A stretch of DNA of 40,804 nt from Bradyrhizobium sp. LHD-71 (GTDB lineage Bacteria > Pseudomonadota > Alphaproteobacteria > Rhizobiales > Xanthobacteraceae). Below are positions 33,647 through 40,804 of the stretch, one piece after another. The translations under genes were made by a program, and so were the position numbers. The DNA lies in the NCBI RefSeq assembly GCF_031157255.1, contig NZ_JAVIFX010000048.1:1-40804 (forward strand). The letters run 5' to 3'. Positions within the stretch are counted from its first letter, which is position 1; each line of letters opens with the position of its first letter. The notes under the pieces are model-generated. The model made no database searches. It was given only the letters and a program-made list of their open reading frames with translations, and had not been told where the DNA came from.

Positions 33647-34036
33647 TGAGCGAACTTTCGCCACTGCATTGCTTGTAGCCCTGGTCAAAAAGAAGGTTGT
33701 AGCGAAGCTGCGGGGGAGCCGCTTCTCTCATGCGCCGCTGGAAAGATAACCACACAATGCTTTGATTTGGCCGCTGATTTTCGCCTGCGGGCGGCTCACC
33801 TTTTTCATTAAATAGAGACAGATCCTGAACCGCAGGCGGCTCTGTCGCGCGGCTTTCCTGCCACGTCCCGCCGCGTCCCGCAGTCGGCCGCGCGTCTTGG
33901 GCCGTGCGAGAGACTTCGCTTTCTGCGACCGGTTTCGGGCTCATCTCCGACTGCTAACAACCGCTCACAAGCGATAACGGGCGGTTTCCTCAATCCTCTG
34001 CTTGGGTGTCGTCGATCGCCAAGGAGGATGTTATCC
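33647..34036. promoter_or_regulatory. Divergent intergenic region, large regulator gene and dehydrogenase gene
   Basis: These 390 bases hold no credible gene; weak open frames here lack ribosome sites and homology-like features. The sequence must contain promoters for both genes. A relatively AT-rich patch near 33810-33825 (TTCATTAAATAGAG) is a possible -10 area. The strongest signal is the AGGAGG ribosome site at 34022-34027 for the dehydrogenase. I see no convincing palindromic operator. Confidence 0.4.
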
Positions 34037-34840
34037 ATGACGGCTTCGTCAAAAGGCACGGCGCTGGTAACTGGTGCTTCTTCCGGCATTGGCGCTGTCT
34101 ATGCCGATCGATTGGCGCGGCGAGGTCACGACCTCATTCTGGTCGCACGCCATCGGGAACGCCTCGACGCCCTGGCAACGCGGCTGACGCGGGAAACCGG
34201 CCGTTCCGTCCAGGTCGTCGCCGCCGATCTGAACGACAAGGGGGAGCTCGCAGGTGTGGAGCAGATCCTGCGCGGCGACGCCAGCATCACCATGCTGGTC
34301 AACAATGCCGGCATCGGCGGAGTCGGGCCGCTGCTCGAGTCTGACGTCGACAAAATGGAGCAGACGATTGCGCTCAACGTCACTGCGCTGATGCGGTTGA
34401 CCTACGCGGTGGTGCCGTCGTTCGTACGGCAGGGGGGAGGCGCCATTGTCAATATCGCATCGATCGTCGCGATTGCGCCGGAGCTTCTGAACGGCGTTTA
34501 TGCCGGAACGAAAGCGTTCGTTGTGGCGTTCGGCAGGTCCCTCCACAAGGAGCTTGCCGACAGCAACATTCACATTCAAACGGTTCTGCCTGGAGCGACC
34601 GAGACCGATTTCTGGGAAAAGGCCGGAACGCCGGTCGGGAAACTCGCGAGCGCCACCGTGATGAAAACCGATGCGATGGTCGATGCGGCGTTTGCCGGCT
34701 TCGATCAAGGCGAACTGATCACCATTCCGTCGCTGCCGGATGTCGCCGACTGGGCGGCTTACGAGGCCGCGCGGCAGAAACTGATCCCGAGGCTCTCGCT
34801 CAGTTCTCCGGCGGCGCGCTACCGGGTGGCACAGACTTGA
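34037..34840 (+). CDS. Short-chain dehydrogenase/reductase (classical SDR)
   Basis: This NAD(P)-dependent oxidoreductase has the TGASSGIG cofactor loop at residues 12-19, NNAG at 89-92, and the catalytic set Ser142, Tyr155 and Lys159 (YAGTK). An Arg after the second strand (VARHRERL) suggests NADP preference. The 267-residue length is normal for the family. An upstream in-frame ATG at 34028 is too close to AGGAGG, so ATG 34037 is chosen. Position beside the divergent large regulator suggests it is that regulator's target. Substrate unknown. Confidence 0.92.
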   Translation: MTASSKGTALVTGASSGIGAVYADRLARRGHDLILVARHRERLDALATRLTRETGRSVQVVAADLNDKGELAGVEQILRGDASITMLVNNAGIGGVGPLLESDVDKMEQTIALNVTALMRLTYAVVPSFVRQGGGAIVNIASIVAIAPELLNGVYAGTKAFVVAFGRSLHKELADSNIHIQTVLPGATETDFWEKAGTPVGKLASATVMKTDAMVDAAFAGFDQGELITIPSLPDVADWAAYEAARQKLIPRLSLSSPAARYRVAQT

Positions 34841-34917
34841 AACGAGACCGGCTCGCGGCGCCCGCGCCGAAAACTGCCACCACGTCCTGCATATCACGTT
34901 TCTGAACGGTGCAACCC

Positions 34918-36660
34918 ATGACGCTCTTCGTGCTTGCCTATGCGGCCGGTCTGCTGACGATCGCGACCCCCTGCATCCTTCCGATCGTGCCCTTCGTCCT
35001 GGTGCGGGCGGGCCAGCCTTTCAGGCGGGGCAGCTTGCCATTGCTCATCGGTCTCGCCCTGACCTTTGCAGCTGTCGCGAGCCTCGCTTCGGTCGCGGGA
35101 GGCTGGGCCGTGGACGTGAACAGGTACGGCAGGAGCGTGGCGCTTGCGGCCATGGCACTGTTCGGACTGGCGATGCTATTTCCCGCGTTGGCGGTGTGGA
35201 TGATGGCCCCGTTCGTATCGCTCGGATCATGGCTGTCTGGACGCGCTGGACAGCATCTCAAGGAGAAGGAGGGGGCAGCCGGTTCGTCGATCCTGCTTGG
35301 TGTTGCCGCGGGTCTGCTTTGGGCGCCTTGTGCCGGGCCGGTGCTCGGATTGATCCTGACGGGTGCCGCACTACGGGGACCGAGCATCGAGACGGCGCTT
35401 CTGCTATTGACGTATGGACTGGGAGCGGCGACATCGCTCGGCGCTGCGATGCTGTTCGGCCGCCGTGTGCTGGCTTTCACCAGGCAATCGGCACGATGGG
35501 ACGATTGGTTTCGACGCGTTCTCGGCGCCGCCATCGTGACGGGCGCCGTAACCATCTGGCTCGGTGCCGACACGGGCCTGCTCACCCGCTTGTCGTCGGC
35601 CAGCACGAACAGTCTGGAACAAGGATTGATCGCGGCCCTGCGTGGCGCTCCGGTATCCGCGACTGCCCGGGCAGACGCCGCCGCCACTTCAGGTGTTACA
35701 TTGCCTGCGCCGCTTAAATCCTTGTTCGAGGCAGGTCCGTGGCTGAACACACAGCTTCGGCCCGACGAGGTCCGCGGCAAGGTCGTTCTGGTGAATTTCT
35801 GGACGTATTCCTGCATCAACTGCTTAAGGACGCTCCCCTACCTCCGTGCCTGGGCCCAGAAGTACAAGGATCGCGGGCTCGTCGTGGTCGGAGTGCACAC
35901 CCCCGAGTTTGCGTTCGAGAAAGATGTCGCCAATGTGCGCAAGGCGTTGGCTTCGCTTGGCGTCGGCTATCCAGTCGTCATCGATAACGACTTTACAGTC
36001 TGGCGCGCCTTCAACAATCAGGCATGGCCGGCGATCTATTTCGTCGGTGCCGACGGCCGGATACGCGATCACGCGATTGGTGAGGGCAACTACGATCAAT
36101 CGGAACGGCTGATCCAAGAGCTTCTGTCCGAAACGACCACTGGAACAGCCGCCAAGGATCTCACGGGCATTCGGGGCGAAGGCGCGCAGGCGGCGCCGGA
36201 CGTACGCAATCTGCGTTCGGCGGAAACCTACGTCGGTTATAGGCACGCCAGCAACTTCGCTTCACCCGGCGGCATCAAGAGGGATACGCCCAGCCGCTAC
36301 CGCGCGGCATCCGTGCTTTCGCTCAACCGATGGAGCGTGGAGGGCGACTGGACGATCGGCGGCGAGTTTGCGACGCTAAACGAGGCGCGCGGCCGTGTCG
36401 CCTATCGGTTTCACGCGCGCGACCTTCACCTCGTCTTGGCTCCTGCCGCTCAAGGCCAGTCCGTGCGTTTTCGCGTGACGATCGACGGCGCGCCACCGGG
36501 CGCAGACCATGGCGTCGACGTGGACGCCGAAGGCTACGGACGTGTTGAGGAGGAGCGTCTGTATCAGCTCGCCCGGCAAGCGGGGCCTGTGAAGGAGCAT
36601 ACGTTCGAAATCGAATTTCTCGACCCCGGCGTTCGCGCCTATGCTTTCACGTTCGGCTAG
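34918..36660 (+). CDS. DipZ-type fused CcdA/thioredoxin thiol-redox membrane protein
   Basis: This protein is expected to carry reducing equivalents across the inner membrane to periplasmic thiols. The 580-residue product has an N-terminal CcdA/DsbD-like membrane domain with paired cysteines C19 (TPCILP) and C138 (APCAGP), a thioredoxin-like domain (about 280-400) with active-site CINC at 299-302 in WTYSCINCLRTLPYL, and a C-terminal jelly-roll-like domain (about 430-580), the order known for DipZ. An alternative start is GTG at 34909, three codons earlier. It follows the dehydrogenase by 77 bases on the same strand. Partners may include c-type cytochrome biogenesis or methionine-sulfoxide repair. 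Confidence 0.9.
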   Translation: MTLFVLAYAAGLLTIATPCILPIVPFVLVRAGQPFRRGSLPLLIGLALTFAAVASLASVAGGWAVDVNRYGRSVALAAMALFGLAMLFPALAVWMMAPFVSLGSWLSGRAGQHLKEKEGAAGSSILLGVAAGLLWAPCAGPVLGLILTGAALRGPSIETALLLLTYGLGAATSLGAAMLFGRRVLAFTRQSARWDDWFRRVLGAAIVTGAVTIWLGADTGLLTRLSSASTNSLEQGLIAALRGAPVSATARADAAATSGVTLPAPLKSLFEAGPWLNTQLRPDEVRGKVVLVNFWTYSCINCLRTLPYLRAWAQKYKDRGLVVVGVHTPEFAFEKDVANVRKALASLGVGYPVVIDNDFTVWRAFNNQAWPAIYFVGADGRIRDHAIGEGNYDQSERLIQELLSETTTGTAAKDLTGIRGEGAQAAPDVRNLRSAETYVGYRHASNFASPGGIKRDTPSRYRAASVLSLNRWSVEGDWTIGGEFATLNEARGRVAYRFHARDLHLVLAPAAQGQSVRFRVTIDGAPPGADHGVDVDAEGYGRVEEERLYQLARQAGPVKEHTFEIEFLDPGVRAYAFTFG

Positions 36661-36699
36661 CATTTCGGTCCGGTCGCCGGATGGCGCAATCTCACGCCC

Positions 36700-37902
36700 T
36701 CACGCAGGCGCTTCAAGCCGGCCGATGTGGAATCGCGCGAACTTCTGCGCCGGCATCGGCTTGGCGAACATGAATCCCTGAATCAGGTCGACGCCCAGCT
36801 CGCGCATGACCAGAAAGTCGTCGCGGTTCTCGACGCCTTCGGCGACGGTACGCGCGCCGGAACTTTGCGCGAAATCGACGATCTGCCGGCACGCGGCCCG
36901 TCGTAGCCGATCGTCGGCGCAACCGGAGACGAAGGTCTGGTCGAGCTTGACCTCGACGAACGGAAACTCGTCGGCCTCGATCAGCGTTGGCCACTCCTCG
37001 CCGAGATCGGCGATCGAAATGCCAATGTTGTGGAATCGCAGGGTGCGTGCCAGCTCGTTGCTGAACGACAGGTCCTCGGCGATTTCTGCACCGTTCATTT
37101 CGACGATCAGCCCGTCGAACGCGGCGTGTTTCGGCAGCATCTGACAGAGAAGCTGGGCCGCACCGAGATTTCTGAAGAATGACAGCGGCAGATTGATCGC
37201 GATCTGGATCCGCCCGTGCTTGGTGACGAAATAGCGCCAGTCCTGCAGTGCCCGGGCGATCACGAATTTGGAAAGAGCCTGGAAGTTCGGATCCGTTTCC
37301 GCGGGTACGAAGTATGCCGGTGGCACGATTCCCCAGGTGGGGTGCCTTAGGCGGACCAACGCCTCCGCGCTATGCAGCGCAAGAGTTTTGCTATCGAGCT
37401 TCGGCTGATACCACAGCTCGAGCCAGCCGGCCTCGAGCGCTTCGGCGGCATCGACTGGAGGAGCAGGCGGCGCTTCAACGGGAATGAAATCGGACACGGC
37501 GCCGCGCAAATCGCGGTCGCTGAAAGGGGTCTTCAGCACAGGCAGCATCGAGAGTCGCAGTCCTTCGCCGTAAGCGTGAACGGCTGTCACCATCGGCGAG
37601 GCCGCCGGCCCGAGCAGCAGTACCTTGCCCTTGAATCCGTTCGCGGAGGCGGTTTCCAGCGCGCCTGCGGCTTCCATGCCGCCGGCCGACAGGCCGAAGA
37701 TCACGATATCCGGAAAGTGCGTACCGAGCGCTGCGCCCAGGCTTTCGGCGGACGCACAGCGGCAGACGATAAAGCCGAGTTCTTCGAGCGCCTCACTCAG
37801 AAAGGTCTGAAGGTGTTGCTTGCTGTCGACGACACACGCACGCGGTGCGATCCGGCGCTTGCCGAATGTCCGTCGCGCGTCGGCTTGAAAGGCGATCCCC
37901 AT
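36700..37902 (-). CDS. Degenerate receiver plus EAL-domain protein (c-di-GMP related)
   Basis: The 400-residue protein pairs an N-terminal receiver-like domain (about 20-140) with an EAL domain (about 150-395). In the receiver the phosphoacceptor position reads Gly70 (PDIVIFGLSAGG), so phosphorylation is unlikely. In the EAL domain E180-A-L, N237, E268, K319, D321, E355 and Q375 are kept, but the DDFGTG loop reads ADLGEE (A298, D299), losing one metal-binding Asp and altering loop 6. c-di-GMP cleavage may be weak or absent, with binding still possible. ATG 37902 has a GAGG ribosome site at suitable spacing and is preferred to a TTG at 37977. The gene converges on dipZ. Confidence 0.88.
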   Translation of the reverse strand: MGIAFQADARRTFGKRRIAPRACVVDSKQHLQTFLSEALEELGFIVCRCASAESLGAALGTHFPDIVIFGLSAGGMEAAGALETASANGFKGKVLLLGPAASPMVTAVHAYGEGLRLSMLPVLKTPFSDRDLRGAVSDFIPVEAPPAPPVDAAEALEAGWLELWYQPKLDSKTLALHSAEALVRLRHPTWGIVPPAYFVPAETDPNFQALSKFVIARALQDWRYFVTKHGRIQIAINLPLSFFRNLGAAQLLCQMLPKHAAFDGLIVEMNGAEIAEDLSFSNELARTLRFHNIGISIADLGEEWPTLIEADEFPFVEVKLDQTFVSGCADDRLRRAACRQIVDFAQSSGARTVAEGVENRDDFLVMRELGVDLIQGFMFAKPMPAQKFARFHIGRLEAPA

Positions 37903-38506
37903 AAACGTGCCTCGCGGTTTCTTTGCAGAGGACGGTCTTATGGAATCGCATCCTGACCTAAACGAGGAGTATGACAATTAAGCACGGGAACATCGCGGTA
38001 ACGCTAACGTCGACAATCCTCTGAAAATTTGACGAGAAGTCGCAAACGGTGCTGTGACATCCGGCAAATAGTCGATGCGAGCGTCGGTTAAGCGGCTATT
38101 ATGCCGCCGAACCAGCGCAATTTCGGTTAAGATCGTGCAGGCAAATGCGCTAACCGTTGATTAGGTGTAAATACTCGTTAAAATTTTGTTGAAATATAGT
38201 TGCTTGCCGCCACATTGCGCGTCGGGACTCGTCTGGCCTCGACATGCCGACAAGCCGCACGCGGAAGGCGCGCGATTTGCAAGACTGGCTCGCGCGAACC
38301 TCAGTGGATAACTGCGGCACCGGGCTTGCGGATTTTCTCCGAACCACGAATCAGATAAGGGTCGATTCGCAAGTGGTGTGCCGTGATTGTTGTGAGCGTG
38401 TTTCTCAGGTGCCGCCCGCTGCGATTGATCGGCAGCGTTGGAAGCGCGGTACCATCCCAGTATTCCAGTCCATTTTCCTCCAAGCGGCATTGCGCCGGGC
38501 GCCCGA
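37903..38506. promoter_or_regulatory. Long intergenic region upstream of the EAL gene
   Basis: The 604 bases are more AT-rich than their surroundings, especially 38140-38210. GGTTAA or related motifs recur (GGTTAAG near 38088 and 38127, CTAACCG near 38151, CGTTAAAA near 38176), but no TTAA-N7-TTAA CtrA box at correct spacing is seen. A weak frame at 38244-38510, whose stop overlaps the next start, lacks a ribosome site and typical codon use, and I do not call it. Confidence 0.4.
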
Positions 38507-38824
38507 ATGACAACCGCTTTTGATGCCTTGCGATACCAGCGCGCGCTGGAAGGTTGGCGTGCGCTCGCTGAAGGCCGGCTAGAGCATATGACGCAGCTCT
38601 ACGAGAGCGGCCGCTGGCGTCGATACTTCAGCGAAGAGAAGTTTCTCAGCGTCATCCGCGAGACCAAAGCCGCCGCAGATGCCTGGCGGCGGATTGCTCC
38701 GCAGGAGACTCCGGCCGCGGCCGCGCAAGTTATCGCAATGCCATCAATTGATTCCGCCTTCGTTCGCACTCAACCGCCACCTTCGCCGTTCGCAACGATC
38801 GAGGCGCAGCGCTCGGTCGCCTGA
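38507..38824 (+). CDS. Small helical protein, probable TIGR03809-type family
   Basis: The 105-residue protein begins with a charged helical half (RYQRALEGWRALAEGRLEHM, then LYESGRWRRYFSEEKFLSVI and ETKAAADAWRRI) and has a loose Pro/Ala-rich tail. This pattern matches from memory a Bradyrhizobiaceae family of about 105 residues (TIGR03809) with unknown role; I cannot confirm it by search. No signal or membrane segment is seen. The ribosome site is weak. A longer upstream frame (from 38438) is less likely because its extension is unlike the family. Confidence 0.72.
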   Translation: MTTAFDALRYQRALEGWRALAEGRLEHMTQLYESGRWRRYFSEEKFLSVIRETKAAADAWRRIAPQETPAAAAQVIAMPSIDSAFVRTQPPPSPFATIEAQRSVA

Positions 38825-38913
38825 ACGCGGGCAACGGAGGGGCAGCGGTATCGGTCGGCTAGAGCCGTGACAGCGTTTCTTCGAATCGCGATCACGCACT
38901 AGCCTCTTGTTTG

Positions 38914-38962
38914 GAGCATGATCTTTTCGGAAAACCGGTTCCCACTTTTCCGGATCATGCTC
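38914..38962. repeat. Interspersed palindrome overlapping the next gene's stop codon
   Basis: GAGCATGATC (38914-38923) pairs with GATCATGCTC (38953-38962), with inner CGGAAAA and TTTTCCG pairing around an ACCGGTTCCC core. This 49-base palindrome is one I recall in many copies in Bradyrhizobium and relatives, usually between genes. The final C of the right arm is also the first base of the complement of the TAG stop of the minus-strand peptidase gene, so the hairpin starts right at the end of that gene and may shape its 3' RNA end. Confidence 0.9.
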
Positions 38963-39609
38963 TAACCGCACGAGCCCCTTGCCGACCGCATCATCTCGAG
39001 CAGGATCGCTTCACCGGCATCGACAAGCTGATCGAAGCTGACGCGCGACGTGGCACCGCTGCGCCGCGAGACGGTGCCGCGTGGGACCAGCGGCACGTGG
39101 ATGAATGCCGTCAGCGGCGGCCGAGGCGAGGCCGCGGCCGTCTCGATCGCCCGCCAACAGAGATAGTTGCAGAGATAGCGTCCGGCGTCGCGCGAGGATC
39201 GCGTCGCGACGCCGGAGCGCAGCGATGCGCGCAAAAGGCGCTTGGTATGCGGGCCGAAAACCAGCGCGTCGGCCTGGCCCGCGGCGATCTTGCCAAGGCG
39301 GACCTGGGTATTGGCGGCGTCCGGCCAGATGGTGGTGATCGCATTGCGCGCGCGTGTTTCGATCCGCACATATGGCGTGCGTGCGGCGAGCCCGAACATC
39401 AACAGAATGTGGGGGCGGCAGTCCTTGAGCAGGCGCGGCAGATCGCGGTCCACATCACCATAGCTGACCGTGAAGATGTGCGACGTACGCTCGATGTCGG
39501 CGAACGCCGGCCGTCGCAGCTTCATCAGCCGCGCCACCAGCAGCTCAGTGGGATTGAACGGTGCGCCGGGAAATGGGCCGAAGCCGGTGATCAGGACGCG
39601 CAGGGTCAC
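38962..39609 (-). CDS. Pyroglutamyl-peptidase I-like cysteine peptidase
   Basis: Pyroglutamyl peptidases remove N-terminal pyroglutamate from peptides. The 215-residue protein keeps the triad: E84 (VRIETRARN), C147 (YLCNYLC) and H171 (FIHVPLVP), each three positions beyond the classical 81/144/168. The start motif LITGFGPFPGAPFNPTE is typical of the family. The residues after the active Cys (CNY, not CNH) differ slightly, so specificity may have drifted. The start is a GTG at 39609, overlapping the MeaB stop by four bases, so the two are translationally coupled. Confidence 0.88.
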   Translation of the reverse strand: MTLRVLITGFGPFPGAPFNPTELLVARLMKLRRPAFADIERTSHIFTVSYGDVDRDLPRLLKDCRPHILLMFGLAARTPYVRIETRARNAITTIWPDAANTQVRLGKIAAGQADALVFGPHTKRLLRASLRSGVATRSSRDAGRYLCNYLCWRAIETAAASPRPPLTAFIHVPLVPRGTVSRRSGATSRVSFDQLVDAGEAILLEMMRSARGSCG

Positions 39610-40607
39610 GGCCGCTCCAGAAGCTGCGCGATCTGTTCGGCGGCGACGGCCGGGCTCATGCGGCCGTCAGCGACGGCGGCCTCGGTTTGCCGAACCTTGG
39701 CGCGAATGGCGGCATCGGCCCGCAGGCGTGACCTCCAGCGCTCGTCGAGCATCGACCACATCCATTTGACCTGCTGCTCCCGGCGCCGCGCGGCGAAATC
39801 ACCGGACGCCTGCATCGCCGTGCGGTGATCAAGAACCTTCTGCCAGAGATCCGCGATGCCGTCGCCGGTGAGCGCGGAGTAGGTCACGACCGGCGGATGC
39901 CAATGCTCGGAGCGTGGCGACAGGATATGCAGCGCTGCGCGATACTCCGCTGCCGCCGCATTGGCGCGCGCGATATTGTCGCCGTCGGCCTTGTTGACCG
40001 CGATCATGTCGGCGAGCTCCACGAGGCCTTTCTTGATGCCTTGCAGTTCGTCACCTGCGCCCGGCAACATCAGCGCGAGGAAGAAATCCGTCATGTCGCA
40101 GACCGCGGTTTCCGACTGGCCGATGCCGACGGTTTCCACCAGCACCACCTCAAATCCAGCCGCCTCGCACAGCAGCATCGCCTCGCGGGTTTTCGCGGCG
40201 ACCCCACCCAGCGTGCCGGCCGCGGGCGACGGGCGGATGAACGCGGCGTCCGACGCGGCGAGCCTTGCCATCCGCGTCTTGTCGCCGAGGATCGAACCGC
40301 CGGTGCGCGCGGACGAAGGGTCCACCGCAAGGACCGCGGCCTTCAACCCAAGGCCGATCAGGTACATGCCGAGCGCGTCAATGGTGGTGGACTTGCCCAC
40401 GCCGGGCGAGCCGGTGATGCCGACGCGGATCGCTTTGCCAGTCCGGGGCAGCAGCGCCTGAACAAGGTTGCGGGCGGCGGCCTGATGATCGCTGCGCCGG
40501 CTTTCGACCAGCGTGATCGCGCGCGCCAGCGCTGCGCGGTTTCCCTTGCGCAGGCCGGCCGCAAGCGCGGACGGATCGATTGCGCCGGGTGGTTCCAAGC
40601 GATTCAT
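39606..40607 (-). CDS. meaB: MeaB/ArgK-type P-loop GTPase, methylmalonyl-CoA mutase chaperone
   Basis: MeaB-type G proteins load and protect the B12 cofactor of methylmalonyl-CoA mutase. The 333-residue protein shows Walker A GSPGVGKSTT (about 66-75), switch-like AVDPSSARTGGSILGDKTRM, VETVGIGQSE, and the guanine-specificity motif NKADGD. The C-terminal helices fit dimerisation. The mutase itself is not in the window. A role in propionyl-CoA use would suit the acyl-CoA genes near 15-19 kb, but they are 20 kb away, so the link is weak. Confidence 0.92.
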   Translation of the reverse strand: MNRLEPPGAIDPSALAAGLRKGNRAALARAITLVESRRSDHQAAARNLVQALLPRTGKAIRVGITGSPGVGKSTTIDALGMYLIGLGLKAAVLAVDPSSARTGGSILGDKTRMARLAASDAAFIRPSPAAGTLGGVAAKTREAMLLCEAAGFEVVLVETVGIGQSETAVCDMTDFFLALMLPGAGDELQGIKKGLVELADMIAVNKADGDNIARANAAAAEYRAALHILSPRSEHWHPPVVTYSALTGDGIADLWQKVLDHRTAMQASGDFAARRREQQVKWMWSMLDERWRSRLRADAAIRAKVRQTEAAVADGRMSPAVAAEQIAQLLERP

Positions 40608-40649
40608 GGGTTCGGTTTACAACGATTGCCGAACGCAGGCGAGGGGATG

Positions 40650-40725
40650 CTAGTGTCCCGAATCCGAAGTTCGCCATACTTTACAGCGAGCTCAGAGCGA
40701 ACTTCGGATTCGATCAGGACACTAG
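40650..40725. repeat. Long palindromic repeat element
   Basis: CTAGTGTCC with CGAATCCGAAGTTCGC (40650-40674) pairs with GCGAACTTCGGATTCG and GGACACTAG (40697-40725); a short ATCA insertion in the right arm breaks perfection. The element lies just upstream of the meaB start on the minus-strand side, so it may affect the promoter region of that operon. It shares the outer CTAGTGTC with the next element. Confidence 0.85.
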
Positions 40726-40738
40726 CAAGTTTATGATT

Positions 40739-40804
40739 CTAGTGTCGTTTATGGATCAGAAATTCGCACGACGGACTCGCGGCAACGATGGTGCGAATTT
40801 CTGA
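40739..40804. repeat. Second palindromic element, cut by the window end
   Basis: It opens with CTAGTGTC (40739-40746), like the preceding repeat. The inner arms TCAGAAATTCGCAC (40756-40769) and GTGCGAATTTCTGA (40791-40804) pair perfectly. The outer right arm would lie beyond the window. The short reading frame that crosses it is probably an accident of the palindrome. Confidence 0.75.

Noticed and set aside
38080-38190. GGTTAA-like motifs as possible CtrA boxes
   Set aside because: No pair of TTAA half-sites has the seven-base spacing required.
38244-38510. 88-codon plus-strand frame ahead of the small helical protein gene
   Set aside because: Its stop overlaps the next ATG, which is suggestive, but there is no ribosome site, codon use is mixed and the product shows only a CRDCC cluster without a family pattern.
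40580-40804. 74-codon frame at the right end
   Set aside because: It crosses two palindromic repeats and the meaB promoter side; the product is explained by the palindromes.

Overview
The window reads as a chromosomal segment of a high-GC alphaproteobacterium of the Bradyrhizobiaceae/Nitrobacteraceae type (Bradyrhizobium, Rhodopseudomonas, Afipia and relatives). The evidence is the imuA-imuB-dnaE2 mutagenesis cassette behind a direct-repeat LexA box of the alphaproteobacterial type (GAAC-N7-GAAC), a SigF/NrsF-type ECF pair, a DUF2336 protein, and several interspersed palindromes I recall from these genomes. I see no tRNA, rRNA, CRISPR array, transposase or phage gene. Family assignments come from reading motifs, not from searches.

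Layout. Bases 1-762 are non-coding: a truncated palindromic repeat, a hairpin-rich stretch and the SOS box. 763-6582 is imuA-imuB-dnaE2; dnaE2 carries a palindromic repeat inserted in frame. 6594-6721 is another repeat. 6814-19406 is an acyl-CoA/transport block. Its core is a compact minus-strand operon with a complete peptide-type ABC importer (two ATPases, a binding protein, two permeases), followed by a 73-residue biotin carrier and a crotonase. Divergent from it are an acyl-CoA carboxyltransferase and an acetyl-CoA hydrolase/CoA-transferase, with a second crotonase and a two-domain class III CoA-transferase at the edges. The likely theme is import of an organic acid, peptide or related molecule and its CoA-linked breakdown through a carboxylation or decarboxylation step. 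No biotin carboxylase subunit is present.

19523-24813 holds a secreted or anchored hypothetical protein, an ECF sigma factor with its NrsF (DUF1109) membrane partner, a TauE/SafE exporter with a small downstream gene, a divergent LysR regulator and a DUF2336 protein. 25114-30688 is the most distinctive part: an ECF sigma factor, a membrane anti-sigma factor, a secreted subtilisin-like protease and a secreted di-heme c-type protein ending in a DUF4384 domain. The outer domain of the anti-sigma factor looks like the I9-type propeptide of the neighbouring protease, which suggests a signalling circuit where protease, propeptide and anti-sigma factor communicate.

30722-37902 contains a large winged-helix/ATPase/TPR regulator divergent from a short-chain dehydrogenase and a DipZ-type thiol-redox protein, then a degenerate receiver-EAL protein. 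The right end has a small family protein, a palindrome touching the stop codon of a pyroglutamyl-peptidase-like gene, a MeaB/ArgK GTPase gene overlapping that peptidase gene, and two tandem palindromes, the last cut by the window end.
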